Assembly (NCBI RefSeq): GCF_000321225.1 | Contig: NW_004450483.1 | Coordinates: 1,337,758-1,401,757 of the forward strand | Length of the DNA: 64,000 nt | Source: Odobenus rosmarus divergens | Lineage: Eukaryota > Chordata > Mammalia > Carnivora > Odobenidae | Reading direction: 5' to 3' | Shown: piece after piece, positions 44,501 to 54,827 of the stretch | Layout of the letters: each line of letters starts with the position of its first letter | Position numbering within the stretch: position 1 is the stretch's first letter | Program-made: the position numbers and the translations under genes | The notes under the pieces: generated by a model | The model's database searches: none | Seen by the model: only the letters and a program-made list of their open reading frames with translations | What the model was told of the DNA's origin: nothing

Positions 44501-45284
44501 CACTCCGGCGCGTCATGGGTGTCCCCATACATTTGTGACCTAAAATCAATCCAGAAAGGAAGATAAACCGGAATCTACCCATTCCCTGAGAAGTACTGCA
44601 GGAGTCTAGTCTCCCCTCCCTCCCACAGGGAGCACACATGATTTATACGAACAATTGTAAACAACGAATCTTCCCTCTTCGGGAGCTGCTGGCTTAAATA
44701 CGCAGGTTCCCTTCTCGGAGCAGGTGATGGCGTCACAGCCAGAAGGAACAATGCGTCCCCAATGGGACCCTGGACAAGACGGAAGCTCAGGTCTATAGTA
44801 GGAAGCAGCTCTTCGTCCAAGAAAGGGACTTTCTGCTCTCGGATGCTCTAGTATCACACCCAGCAGGGAAACAAGGTCACCAGGCCACAAGTCTTGGCTG
44901 CCAAGGCTGGGGACTCCCTGCTCTTGTCTCCTCTCCGCGGCCCCCGACCTGACCTCCAGGGCCTTCTTATTTAGCAGGAACATGATGTCCATGTTCCCCA
45001 TGGACACACATCAGACGGCAGGAAAGCGGGACAGCCATGTCCACGCATGGGAGTGTCCCCCGGAGGCAGCAATGTCAGCTTCTCTGGAAGACAGATGGGC
45101 ATCATGCTTCTCATCCAGACTTCAGAACTGTTGGATAACCCAACCACAGCCCTTAGTTCTTTCTAAGACAGTTTCTATAACTCCATTGTTCGGGGAGACA
45201 CCCTGAGCCAGTGCTGAGTCTTGCTCACTGGGAGGGACCCCAGGATGACAGCTCAGAAGGATGGACATGGCCAAATGGGCTTAG
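44501..45284. other. Unique sequence
   Basis: Single-copy sequence with no gene recognised. The 133-codon minus frame 44606-45007 starts with an ATG near ccatggacac at 44998 and shows no domain. Nearby CpGs are few. Confidence 0.4.
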
Positions 45285-45425
45285 CCTGCTCTCTGGCCTG
45301 GGTCCTGCCTCCTTTGCCACTTCTTAGCCTGTCACTTTAGCTTTTCTGAGTCCTACTTCTCCAATGACACCTGTCTCAGACGGTTGGTGGAGAAATTAAT
45401 AGCATTATTATGTTGAAAGTGATTT
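45285..45425 (+). mobile_element. MIR fragment
   Basis: tctctggcctgggtcctgcctcctttgccacttcttagcctgtcactttagcttttctgagtcctacttctccaatgacacc corresponds to a diverged MIR 5' half and core. Confidence 0.45.
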
Positions 45426-45559
45426 CTTCCTAGACTGTAAATTCCTCCATATATGCTATGTGATGACAGAGACATCAGAGACGGAACCACCTAATCTTCT
45501 AGATATGATTTTCTGCCTTCTAAAAATTTGATTTGGGGGCATACAGGATATGGCAGATT

Positions 45560-46012
45560 ATTATATAAACAGCCCCTATCAATCCCACTTCGTGGTATAC
45601 ATGCCCCTGTGCCCCTCCCCGCCATCCTCGACCTTGACTCCAGACTTGGCCATGTGATTTGTCTGGTTAGGAGACATCATCCAGCATGATGCAGCAGAAG
45701 ATCGCTAAGCACTTGTACACTGGGGCTTGCACTCTTGGAAAGAAAGCAGGGCTATGTAAGGAAGTATGACTATCCCGCTGGAGGGGCCAGAGACAGCAGA
45801 ATCAGGTGCTCCAGCCAACAGCCTTAGGTAGATGCCAGACAGGTGAGTAAGGCCATCGAGGACCATCAGCTCCGTTGAGCCTCTAGATGACGGAAGCTGC
45901 AGGATGGAGCCCAGTGAGACCTGCCCCAGCTGCGGGATCATGAGAAAACCAGTGCTTTTAAGTCACTAGGTTTGGGGCAGTTTGCTAGTTGGCAATAGTG
46001 ACTGATATACAG
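45560..46012 (+). mobile_element. Old MLT1-type solo LTR
   Basis: ccctccccgccatcctcgaccttgactccagacttggccatgtgatttgtctggttagg, ggcttgcactcttggaaagaaa, ggccagagacagcagaatcagg, atggagcccagtgagacctgcccc, then aaaccagtgcttttaagtcactaggtttggggcagtttgc and gcaatagtgactgatata at the end. Full-length but very diverged. Confidence 0.7.
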
Positions 46013-46359
46013 GGCATTCGAGGCGCAGACATGCCTGTATTCTGCCCAGAGTCAGAGAGGAAGGTAGTGGGCGAGTTAAGTGTAGGACTCGAGCACCCAG
46101 GATTCCTCTTGCCTTCCCCAGTCCCCGTGTCTGTTATTCCGTACAGCTTGAAATTTCAAGGGCCCAGGAGGAAAGTATTGGTTTGGGAGGGGCCTCAGAA
46201 CGGTACCTGTAAGGAAGAGTGAATGACATTGGTATTCCAGAATACTGGAAAGGCGGAAGGGCTTACAAGGTAGGTAGAGGGGTTCAGAAGGGCCACAGGG
46301 GAATTTTCCCCCTCAAAAAGGAAAACAGCATGCAAGGGGCTCGAGCTGTGGGGTCAGAG

Positions 46360-46465
46360 GGAAGGGGTCAAAGCCTGACTGCCCTTTCCTTCGTATGCTC
46401 CTTCGGGCAAGTTGCTTAATCTAGTGAGCCTCAGTTTCCACATCTGTAACATAGGCAGAGCTGTG
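46360..46465 (+). mobile_element. MIR fragment
   Basis: aagcctgactgccctttccttcgtatgctccttcgggcaagttgcttaatctagtgagcctcagtttccacatctgtaacatagg; the core is clear. Confidence 0.7.
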
Positions 46466-47349
46466 CCCAGCTAGCGGAGATGCCCTGCCCCACTTCAAGG
46501 CTAGGGAGCATGCAGGAAATTCTCCTTCTCTTCTGGGACCTGAGCACCTCCCTTGTGGGGCTTTCAGAGCAGGCTGTGCGGCAGCCAGTTCTCCTGGGGT
46601 CTTGCAAAGATTTGGAGTGTTTGGACCAAGTTGGTGTCATGGGGCTCAGGGTCTCCTGAAGGTGAACCGGCGTGAGGAGGAGGGAGGTTGGAGGGGGAGG
46701 AGAGACCCTGCCCTGGGGCCTGTTTTCTGTCTAGTCATGCAGAGTGCCTGGTTTAAAGGCAGCTACATCCCCTCGAAGGTGTCACTGATCCTGGGACCCT
46801 GGACTCTTGTCAGTGAGACCCCGCAGCCACACCCTCTTCACCTCTGATGGCTGCCCTGTGGCCAAGAGGTCAAACACTCACATCAGAAGGCTGCACTTCC
46901 CCCAGATAAGCCCGCCCTGAGGTCCCCCTGTCAGCCACACCAGAGCCTATGGCCGGGCCTGGAGGAGGAGAGCAGATCCCTGGCCCCTCCTGAGACCTGG
47001 ACTCTGCACAGCCTCACGCGTCCCATGTGTGGATCCGCCAGCCCTAAATGAGCACCTCTGCTGGAAACTTCCTTCCTAGTCTGCTGTCATTCGTTTTGTT
47101 ATTATGTTGGCCTCCCAGGGCTGCTCTAACAAAGTGCTCTCACAGTGCTGAAGGCCTGAAGTCCAAAATCAAGTTGTGGGCGGGTCCTGCTCCCTCGAGG
47201 CTCCGGGCAGAACACTTGCTTGCTTCTTACCAGCTTCTAGTGTGGCCGCTGCTCCCTGGCATTCTCTCCTCTGTCCTCACATGGTCTTCTCCTGGTGTGC
47301 CCGTCTCTTTGTCTCTGTCCGCCTTTCATACACCAGTCTTTATTTTCTT
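46466..47349. other. Unique sequence
   Basis: No gene is recognised. A phrase at 47100-47200 (gttggcctcccagggctgctctaacaaagtgctctcacagtgctgaaggcctgaagtccaaaatcaag) is part of a known old repeat-like sequence that could extend to 47690 on the far side of the SINEC (cagcaaagaccctgtttccccaaacaggccacattcacaggtacc). Its family (LTR or MER) is uncertain. Confidence 0.4.
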
Positions 47350-47540
47350 AAAGATGTATTTATTTGAGAGTGAGCAAGCGCAGTGGGGAGGGGCAGAAGG
47401 AGAGGGAGAGAGAGAATCTCAAGCAGACTCCACGCTGAGCACAGAGCCTGACGCGGGGCTCGATCTTGCCACCCTGAGATCATGACCTGAGCCGAAGCCA
47501 AGAGTCAGATGCCTAGCCAACTGTGCCACCTAGGCACCCC
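47350..47540 (-). mobile_element. SINEC, reverse orientation, diverged
   Basis: Left aaagatgtatttatttgagagtgagc, centre gctcgatcttgccaccctgagatcatgacctgagccg, right actgtgccacctaggcacccc. Several changes in head and B-box indicate an old copy. Flanks acaccagtctttatt and aacacctttcttatt show an eroded target duplication. The host sequence on both sides appears to be one old repeat. Confidence 0.92.
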
Positions 47541-47769
47541 TCAAACACCTTTCTTATTGGCTTAGGGCCCACCTCACTCCAGTTGTTTTCACTTGACTAC
47601 ATCAGCAAAGACCCTGTTTCCCCAAACAGGCCACATTCACAGGTACCAGAGGTTAAGTCTTCAGCATACCTTTACAGAGGACACAACTCCACCCACAGTG
47701 AATAATATGTTGAGCGCTTCCATATGACAAGTCTAATAACAGGGATACCATCATCCTTATAAGGTACTT

Positions 47770-47945
47770 ACTTGTACCGGGGACCATTCTAAGAATTTTA
47801 TGATTATTAATCAACTGAAACCCTCGCCACAAGCCTATGAGTAAGTGTGATTGTCATCTTCTCTTTACAGTTAGGGAAACTGAGGCACGGGGGAGTGATC
47901 AATGGCCAAAGTCACAGAGCCAAGCGGGGTAGCTGGGCCAACCTA
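47770..47945 (-). mobile_element. MIR element, reverse orientation
   Basis: ggaccattctaagaattttatgattattaatcaactgaaaccctcgccacaagcctatgagtaag, tttacagttagggaaactgaggcacggggga, ccaaagtcacagagccaagcggggtagctggg. Confidence 0.75.
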
Positions 47946-48489
47946 ACCGCCACCCTCAGCTGTTCATCTCGTGGTCTGGCCACAGGGTTTTGACATTATG
48001 AATTACACAGGCTGGCCCTGTGGTTTTCCCACCGCTTCCTCTGCAGAGTTTCTGACATTTTATGCGCTGGTGTGAGGCATAGACCCCACGCTTGATCTCA
48101 GAGTCCGTTCATGGTGAAGTCAGAGGGAAACTGAGGCCACAGAGTGAGTTGGCCCAGGGCCAGGGCTGGGTCCCAGGCCTCACCGCCCGCCCCCCCTCAG
48201 GGCAGGTTCTTCCCAGGACCACTCTCCCCACCCCCCATGTCACTTGCTCCTAGAGAGGACAGTCACCAACCGCAGACAGGCATCATTTTCGACAAGCCTC
48301 TTGAATGGAGACAGGAAGAGGCAGTTTGGGGAGAGCCCGCTCCGGAGGTCAGGGCCACATTTGGGGGTGGAATTGCCCAAGCTTTGCCCATCTCTCGCTG
48401 TGGCCGCCCCCACTGCCATGCCAGATGTCTCCGGGAGATAGGCCTGCGGTCAGCCTCCAGGCCAGGGCAGGGCTGATCTGCTGCCCTCC
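47946..48489. other. Unique sequence
   Basis: Single-copy GC-rich sequence without recognised repeat or gene. A plus-strand 110-codon frame (48144-48476) is overlapped by two other plus frames and a minus frame. Confidence 0.4.
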
Positions 48490-48860
48490 CCTCGGACAGG
48501 GATTTCACACCCAGGAAAATAATTTCCTGGTAAGGAGATTAGAAGGCATCGCCCGCTTTCGGGAACAGGATGGGGCCCGAGTGAGGCAGGAGAGGAACAG
48601 CGGGAGAGGCTGGGGGGCAGGCGGGGGCGCGGGAGGAAATGTCACTGTCAATCAGGGCGCTGACCCATCTAATCCAGCCTCCCAGCTCTCCTGATCCCAG
48701 GGACAGATGCCGGGTAAAAAGGTGCAAACTCGGCGGGCCGGGCCCTCCCCGCAGGCCTGCAATACGGGCCCCTCTGTGGAGAGCCAGCTTAATCTCGCCA
48801 AGAGCTAAGCTGTCCAAAAGGCGCTCTCGGCCTTCTCCCGCGCCTCGCGTGCGGGGCCTG
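48490..48860. other. CpG-retaining unique block, candidate conserved non-coding element
   Basis: Repeat-free. Contains aaaataatttcctggtaaggagattagaaggcatcgcccgctttcggg, gtcactgtcaatcagggcgctgacccatctaatcc (a TCAATCA PBX/MEIS-like core and a TAATCC K50-homeodomain core), and agcttaatctcgccaagagctaagctg. CpGs persist (cgcccgc, ggcgcgg, ggcgggccggg, ccgcgcctcgcgtgcgg). This is the densest cluster of developmental-type motifs in the left 50 kb. Function is inferred, not shown. Confidence 0.3.
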
Positions 48861-49006
48861 GTACAAGATGCCAGGCACAGCCGATTCCCTTCAGTCAGGG
48901 GACTCATGCCCTTGGTGGGGTTGTGACGAGGGTCAGGGCAAGAACCTGAGGGTCTTGGGGCACTCTGTGATGTCACCCGGGCCTTGTGCCAGTCTCTGGC
49001 CTTACC

Positions 49007-49027
49007 CATTCATTCATTCATTCATTC
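49007..49027 (+). repeat. (CATT)n
   Basis: Five tandem CATT units followed by cacacaagc; may be the tail of a reversed L2 (acaagcttttactcatctgagg). Confidence 0.9.
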
Positions 49028-49113
49028 ACACAAGCTTTTACTCATCTGAGGATCAAAGGGGCTCCTGGTCCTGACAAGACTTGGTATGTAGCTGCTTAGG
49101 GATTACACCCCCG

Positions 49114-49152
49114 CCATCCATCCATCTGTCCATCATCCGTCTGTCCATCCAT
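49114..49152 (+). repeat. Imperfect (CCAT/TCCA)n tetranucleotide
   Basis: ccatccatccatctgtcc, atcatccgtctgtccatcca: tetranucleotide with substituted units, giving SIHLSI-like peptides in translation. Confidence 0.85.
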
Positions 49153-49934
49153 TTTGCTCTGGGCTCCCAGGCTGGCCAGGCACGGATGCACAGAGCAGTG
49201 GCAGCAAGCCCCGCCCACGTCCTACGCAGACTCTGTGGAGCTTTAACCCGGGATGAAAGGGGCTCTTGACCAGGAGCTCTTCTCCATTTGGTCCTCTTCA
49301 CTCACGTGCCACACAGGACTTTAATTAAATTCACTCCACCAAGAAACCACTTGGGCCCCTGGAGATGCCAGGACGAAGTGGCCGGGTTGGCCTTGCCCAC
49401 TAGGTACCTGTTCAAAAGAAGAAGCCACCTAGAAGCCCAGCAGAATGTGGAGGGCAGCAGTGACAAGCCACAAGGGGTGGAGGAGGGAGAGACGCCCTGG
49501 CCACCAGGGCCCAGCCCTTTGATGTTCTTTTGGATTCGCCAGGAGGTTCGTTCATGGTACATTTGGGGAAAAGGCTGCGGTAAGGCATCTCGGGGACCCT
49601 GGAGCAGAGTCATGGAGCGTTCGGTGGCAAGGAGTGAGACACAGGCTCTGAGGACTGTGGGGCACTGGTAGGAACAGATGGGGTTGCATTTGAATTTGAG
49701 ACCATCTGGGAAAACTCCAGATGCGGAAGTGCTGTATATATCAGTGAAGGTCGGTGTATATATCCCCGTGTATGTATTTGCTTGCAGCACAACTGTGAAG
49801 TCAGTGCCTTGTGTTCAGTCTAGTTCAATCCAATCCAATACCTCACACGCTGTCTGTGTTACTCTGGGCAAGAGAATGCCATTCTCCGGGGGCTCCCAGG
49901 GACAGCAGTAGACAGTGCTGGAAGACTGCCTTGC
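49153..49934. other. Unique sequence
   Basis: No gene or firm repeat is assigned. A short aatcc tandem (caatccaatccaatac) lies at 49827-49842. Opposite-strand frames 49288-49671 and 49302-49790 overlap almost completely. Confidence 0.45.
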
Positions 49935-50100
49935 CAGGATCACTACGGAGTAGCAGTTAGGGTCGCAAACTCCACCACTGGGCTTCCTGGGAGCAAATCC
50001 TGGCTCTACCACTTACTAGCTGAGTGACCTTGGGCACATTTTCTTAACTTCTCTTTGCCTCAGTTTGTCTATCCATAAAATGGGAATAAGATGATTTGGG
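49935..50100 (+). mobile_element. MIR element, left part (split)
   Basis: gtagcagttagggtcgcaaactccaccactgggcttcctgggagcaaatcctggctctaccacttactagctgagtgaccttgggcac, tctctttgcctcagtttgtctatccataaaatgggaataag: very well preserved 5' two thirds of MIR. The remaining third appears at 50878-50985 beyond two LTR insertions. Confidence 0.85.
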
Positions 50101-50264
50101 TCATTTGGGCCGTTCACAAATAGTCTAGTCCTTCTTTGGGACACATGACAGGATCGTACTTTATCTACTTTTTTTTTTTTTTGACAATATATTCTTTTAA
50201 CATAATTGGAATATTCACAAAAGTGATTTTGTTTCCCTACCTACTTTAGGTTTTTTTTTTCCCT

Positions 50265-50500
50265 ACCTACTTTGAATTTAGGTGTAGCTTTGTGACTTTC
50301 TTTAGCCAATAAAAAATGTAAGTGATTTGCCACATTCTCTGAACCACCACCACTCTCATGGTGACCATGAAAAGCAGACGCTCCCGCTGACCCGAGTTGG
50401 ACATGCAGCATATGCAAGAAATAAACCTTTGGTGTTCTAAGCTACTGAGATGTTGCGATTGTTTGTTGCCATGACATAACCCAGCCCAAACTGACAGGTA
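50265..50500 (+). mobile_element. Old LTR-like element
   Basis: gaatttaggtgtagctttgtgactttctttagccaataaaa, ctctcatggtgaccatgaaaagcagacgc, gcatatgcaagaaataaacctttggtgttctaagctactgagatg, ttgtttgttgccatgacataacccagcccaaactgacagg. This has the order of a MaLR/ERVL LTR with a polyadenylation signal (aataaa at 50421-50426). Family is not certain. Confidence 0.55.
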
Positions 50501-50507
50501 CTTTGTG

Positions 50508-50877
50508 CTGCTGTGGACTGAATGATGTCCCCTCAAAATTCATATGTTGAAGCCCTAACCCCCAGTGTGATCGTATGTGGAGGTGAGGCATTTGGGGAGG
50601 CAATTATGTTCAGATGAAGTCATGAGGATGGGGCCTCATGATGGGATTAGGGCCTTTCTAAGAAGAGACACCGGAAAGCTTGCTCTCCCTCCTCTTCCAT
50701 GTACAAACAAAGAAGAGGTCAGGCGGCACCCAGCAAGATGGCGGCAGTCTGCAAGCCAGGAGAGTTTCTCATCAGAACCTGACGATGCTGGGCACCCTGA
50801 TCATGGAGAAAACAAATCTGTGTTGTTTGAGCCACCCAGTCTATGGTTTATTACACCAAACCATGCAGACTAAGACA
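50508..50877 (+). mobile_element. MLT1A-type solo LTR (ERVL-MaLR)
   Basis: gctgtggactgaatgatgtcccc, aaaattcatatgttgaagccctaacccccagtgtgatcgt, gtggaggtgaggcatttggggaggc, tcatgaggatggggcctcatgatgggattagggcc, tgttgtttgagccacccagtctatggttt and ccatgcagactaagaca. One of the best preserved LTRs in the window. The stretch at 50742-50752 (aagatggcggc) is a perfect YY1-type motif. Confidence 0.88.
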
Positions 50878-50985
50878 AGTACCTTTCTCACAGTGGTGTT
50901 GTGAGGATTAAATGGGTTATATACAAAGTGCTTACAGAGGTGCTGGTACATAGCAAAATATAAGCATCCACTGCTATTATCATTT
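50878..50985 (+). mobile_element. MIR element, right part
   Basis: gtacctttctcacagtggtgttgtgaggattaaatgggttatatacaaagtgcttacagaggtgctggtacatagcaaaatataagc picks up at the exact place where the MIR at 49935-50100 stops. Together they make one full element. Confidence 0.82.
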
Positions 50986-51079
50986 GCCATGGGCCATGGA
51001 ATGGTCCTGGGTAACTGGAACAAAGGTGAGGTTTGTGTTTTTATCTCTTCCCCATGTTTCCCACTCCCATTTCCTGGAA

Positions 51080-51475
51080 ACTTTACTCATTCATACAATC
51101 AATCGTGCATTCTTCCAGCCAACATTTGCTAAGGGTTCACTTTGTTCCAGGCCCAAGAGTTCCATTCACTCATTTGGCAGACATTTCCAGAGGCCTCAGA
51201 GGTTAACCAGGCCTGGACTCTGCTCCCAAGGTGCTCACAGTGGAGGGAGGGACCCAGACAATGACAGCTCAGATGAGCATCCTCAGATGGAGCTGGGAGC
51301 ACCCCATGGAGGCTGCCCAATCTTGCAACATTTGAGGGACTCCCTGAAGGAGCAGGCACTTGTTCTAAGCCATGAGGACCAGTAGGACTTATCTGGACAA
51401 AAGCAGTCATAAGGAGCACTCCAGGCAGAGGGAAAGGAGTGGGCAAAGCCAAGGAAGGGAGCAGGACATAAGTGA
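51080..51475 (-). mobile_element. L2 LINE 3' region, reverse orientation
   Basis: gccaacatttgctaagggttcactttgttccaggcccaagagttccattcactcatttggcag, ctctgctcccaaggtgctcacagtggaggg, gaacactccaggcagagg-type sequence (gagcactccaggcagagggaaaggagtgggcaaagcc). Two L2 tails may be nested here (attcatacaatcaat and cattcactcatttgg). Confidence 0.7.
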
Positions 51476-51980
51476 CCTGCCCCGGCCCACAGACCCCGAT
51501 ACTCCGGCATTCCCTGAGCCCACACAAGAAGACCCAGCAGGGTCCTGGTGGGCAGCAGTCCCTTTTCTCCCACACCCACACCCCTCCAGCCTGAGGCAGT
51601 GGCCATGACCGCTTCTGTTACAGCCCACGCAGGTGACCTTCATAGGATACCGGGACTTAAGGCTGTCATCACATGGCACATTGTCACCAGGTTCCCCATG
51701 CAGCCAGGGAAAGTGATGTGGAGTCAGGCCCTTGAGGGGGGTCACTGGGCCATCAGCAGACTCTTCTGGACAACCCACACCTCCAAGCAACCTCTGTCAG
51801 CCCAGTAGCTTCTCAAAGCTTCCCAGGATGGATTCCCTCCAGAATGGCTGGTGCTGGGGATGCAGGGAGGAAACCGAGGCGGGGGACGGACAGGGGAGAA
51901 AGGCAGGTTTTTGAGGGCATTCCCGGGTCTGTCTCTGGGATACAGCAGACCCCTCCACACCAGAGATAGGGGAGGGCAAC
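51476..51980. other. Unique sequence
   Basis: No gene is recognised. Many overlapping frames on both strands, none with a domain. Confidence 0.4.
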
Positions 51981-52250
51981 AAGGATGAAGGTTGTAGCCT
52001 CTCCGAGGCTCAGTTTCCCCATCTGTAAATTAACAGTGCTTATTCCCCTATGGGGATGTTGGAGTTTTAACTTTTTTTTTTTTTTTTTAAGTAGACTCCA
52101 TGCCCAGTGTGGAGCTCCATGTGGGGCTTGAACTCATGACCCAAAGATCAAGACCTGAACCGAGATCAAGAGTCTGACCCTTCACCGACTGAGCCACCCA
52201 GGCGCCCTGGGAGATGTCGCAGTTTCAAACTAAGAAAATGGCTGTCAAAT
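51981..52250 (+). mobile_element. MIR fragment split by a SINEC
   Basis: ggttgtagcctctccgaggctcagtttccccatctgtaaattaacagtgcttattcccctatggggatgttgg before the SINEC, and gtcgcagtttcaaactaagaaaatgg after it, with target-duplicated bases at the join. Confidence 0.7.
52071..52207 (-). mobile_element. SINEC, reverse orientation, short old subtype
   Basis: Right end ccgactgagccacccaggcgccc (reversed head). The interior (gtggagctccatgtggggcttgaactcatgacccaaagatcaagacctgaacc) is that of the older SINEC type rather than the ctccctgctcagc type. The left end is a long T tract. gatgttggagttttaact (52055) and gatgtcgcagtttcaaact (52213) are the target duplication. Confidence 0.93.
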
Positions 52251-52679
52251 GTGCAGTGTGATGTCTGGTCTCTAGCTGTTCTCAGGGATTTCTTCTCCCA
52301 TTCCTCACCACCACTTTACCCTCTTCTGCTGATCTCCCTCCTCTGTCACAAACCGGCTGCTTCCAGGGACCAGGATGCAACAGCACCTGAGCGCGTAGGT
52401 GGGGCTGGGGATGAGACCGTGGGGATCGGGGACCGCTCAGCATTTTCATCCACCTGTGAGGCTCATTTCCCCTTCGTCGGCTTCGTTTCAACACCTGAGA
52501 AACTGGAGAAAGAGGATTGAGCTGGCCCGTTCCTGACATCCCTTCTGGCTGTAAGAGAAATAAATATTGGGTGTGGGTCCTGGGGCATGCAGCCTCCCAC
52601 CAGGCCATCAAAGAGACCTATTGACGGGATGAGGTCCTTATTTGTCCAAACATACCCATTCCCCCCCCTCCCCATTGCA
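52251..52679. other. Unique sequence
   Basis: No gene or repeat is recognised. Several overlapping frames and a C-run at 52661-52672. Confidence 0.4.
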
Positions 52680-53090
52680 GCAGGTCACCTGGATTGAAGA
52701 CTTTGTGTCCCAGCTTCCCTCACAGCAAAATATGACACATAATTAACTTCTGGCTGATGGAAGTGCCATGTGGCAGCTTCTGGGAATTTATCTTAAGAGA
52801 CAGCTGTGTACTCTTACCCCTTCTCTATCCGTTCTTTTTTCCAGAAGGCTGGAATGTGGGGATGACCAGAATGGCCATTTGGGGGTGAAGTCCTTAGGAA
52901 CGGAGGCCACGCAGGGCAAAGCAACAAGCTAGAAGGAGCTTGGGCCTCTGGGGGCTTCATGGAGACAGCCACCAAGGCAGCCCAGATGGCCTGTCTCTGG
53001 ACTGTTTTACAGCAAAGAAATCAGGTTTTATTTCCCTTAAGCGTTGTTATTTTGGTCTCTGTTACTTGCAGCCAAAACTTAAAAATTACC
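52680..53090 (+). mobile_element. Old LTR-like interspersed repeat
   Basis: cacataattaacttctggctgatggaagtgccatgtggcagcttctggg, cagaaggctggaatgtggggatgacc, ggaggccacgcagggcaaagcaacaagctagaaggagcttgggcc, ctggactgttttac, ttattttggtctctgttacttgcagcc. This is a widespread mammalian repeat with an LTR-like end; I recognise the type but cannot name the family reliably. Confidence 0.6.
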
Positions 53091-53418
53091 GGGGGAAATT
53101 CTGCATAATCTGTATATAAAGCACATCATGTGTGAAAACAGGGGGCACCCAGAGCCTTGCTTATATGCAAGTGGCTTGCCACTCTCTCATTTCTCCACAC
53201 AACTGGATGAGGTCCCTTGAAAAATCCAAATGGGCCTCACACAGGTGAGTACGCATGCGCGAAGTGTTTGTTTTGGTCTCCTGAGGACCCAAATATTCTG
53301 AACTAAACAGAGAAAGCACTCTCCCAGGGTGTGAGTACAATCCAGATTTCCTAACTGCAGCTTTCCTGAGCTATCCAAGAAGTTAACTCAGCTACCCTGT
53401 AGTGCGGGGTTGCGGGGC

Positions 53419-53442
53419 GGGGGGGGGTGGTGGTGGTGGTGC
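53419..53442 (+). repeat. G-run and (GGT)n
   Basis: A run of G followed by six GGT units. The complement reads as a proline run in one minus-strand frame. Confidence 0.9.
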
Positions 53443-54059
53443 TGAGGGCATGCAGGCCCCCTCCTTTGATTTGCATTGTAGATGACCCAGAGTGCTAGCT
53501 GGCCCCTCTAGGCTAATGCTGAGCATTAGTTCTGAACCACATGTGTGCACAGCAAAGACAGAGTGTCTATTAACAGGGACGATGATTAGCGATTCATGTA
53601 TTAAGGTCATGTTTATTCTTCCATTGTCAACGGTGGTCATTATTTATTTGAAAGGAGGGCTCTCTCCTTTACTGGGCATCAAAACTATGAGTTACAGCAT
53701 GTGGAAGGCTTAATAATTTTCATATGGTGGGGACTGGAGCAGAGAGGGCGGAGGCTCCCTGTGGCAGCCAGGTGAAGGGCCATCCCACGGGGGGCTGGCC
53801 CACATCACAGATGGGGGAGCACATCCATGAGACAGGGGAGGGGATGGTCAGGGAGCACCTGGTGGCCTCAGATGGAGCTCCAGCTTCTTGGCCCAGACAA
53901 ATGACCTCCCACGATACCAGGGGAATTTGCAGATGTGAACTCAGACCCTCCTTCAGGAATCTTGGAGAAATCATGGAGACCTGGAGGCGGGATACGTGAC
54001 CAAATTTGTCATCCCCCAAATGGGAAGCAAGTGCATTTTGAGCAAGTACTGCTGGCGGA
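53443..54059. other. Unique sequence
   Basis: No gene is assigned. The 194-codon minus-strand frame 53720-54304 runs from here through a MIR into a Tigger, so it is not coding. A short AT-rich piece lies at 53570-53720. Confidence 0.4.
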
Positions 54060-54245
54060 AGGCAGTGTGGTGTTGGGGAAAGAGAGCAGGGTTTGGAACT
54101 AGAAAGAGGTGGGATAGAATCTCTACTGGTTTGTGTGACCTTGAGTAAGTCCTTTAGCCTCACTCTCCTTATCTGTGAAATGGGGATAATAACACATACC
54201 CTACGGGCTGATGTTGAGAGTTGCATGAGATTTTCCAAGAGGGCC
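54060..54245 (+). mobile_element. MIR element
   Basis: gcagtgtggtgttggggaaagagagcagggtttggaactag, gggatagaatctctactggtttgtgtgaccttgagtaagtcctttagcctcactctccttatctgtgaaatggggataataacacataccctacgggctgatgttgagagttgc: a nearly complete MIR. Confidence 0.85.
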
Positions 54246-54255
54246 AAATGCAATA

Positions 54256-54827
54256 TGGCTGACCCTTGGACAACGCGGGGGTTCAGGCCGCCAACCCCCT
54301 GCACAGTTGAAAATCTGCATATAACCCTTGACTGCCCCCAAAACTTAACTACTAATAGCCTACTACTGACCTTCCGGTCAATACCTTACCAATAACATAA
54401 ACAGTCTATTAACACATATTTCGTAAGTTCTATGTATTGTATGCTCTATTCCTGCAATAAAGTAAGCTAGAGAAAAGAAAATGTTATTAAGGAAATCATA
54501 AGGCGGCAGAAGGGGGGGCGGCACGTGGGTGGCTCAGTCGGTAAAGCACCCTACTCTTGGTCTCAGCTCGAGTCGTGATCTCAGGGTCGTGGGATCAAGC
54601 CCCGCGCCGGACTCTGCGCTCCGCACGGAGTCTGCTTGTCTCTTTCCCTCTGCTCCTCCCCCTGTGCGCTCGCTTTCTCTCTCTCTCTCAAATAATAAAT
54701 AAATAAAATTCTTAAGAAAATCATAAGGAAGAGGAAATACATTTACAGTACTGTGCTGTATTTATGAAAAAGAAATCTGCATATTAGTGGACCCGGGCAG
54801 TTCAATGTGTTGTTCAAGGGTCTACTG
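54256..54827 (-). mobile_element. Tigger-type (MER8-like) DNA transposon with SINEC insertion
   Basis: Terminal inverted repeats are visible: left ggctgacccttggacaacg, right tgttgttcaagggtctactg, flanked by TA/CA. The interior has cagttgaaaatctgcatataacc, cttaactactaatagcctac, aatacc ttaccaataacataaacag, aataaagtaagctagagaaaag, aaaatgttattaaggaaatc and, after the SINEC, tacatttacagtactgtgctgtatttatg. It is non-autonomous. The SINEC at 54512-54716 interrupts it. Confidence 0.88.
54512..54716 (+). mobile_element. SINEC inserted in Tigger
   Basis: gggggcggcacgtgggtggctcagtcggtaaagcacc, tctcagggtcgtgggatcaagccccg, gctccgcacggagtctgcttgtc, (TC)n and aataataaataaataaaattctt. gaaatcataagg occurs at 54492-54503 and again, slightly changed, directly after the element. 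This orders the insertions: Tigger first, SINEC later. Confidence 0.94.

Noticed and set aside
53720..54304. 194-codon minus-strand frame
   Set aside because: It runs through a MIR and into the terminal repeat of a Tigger element.
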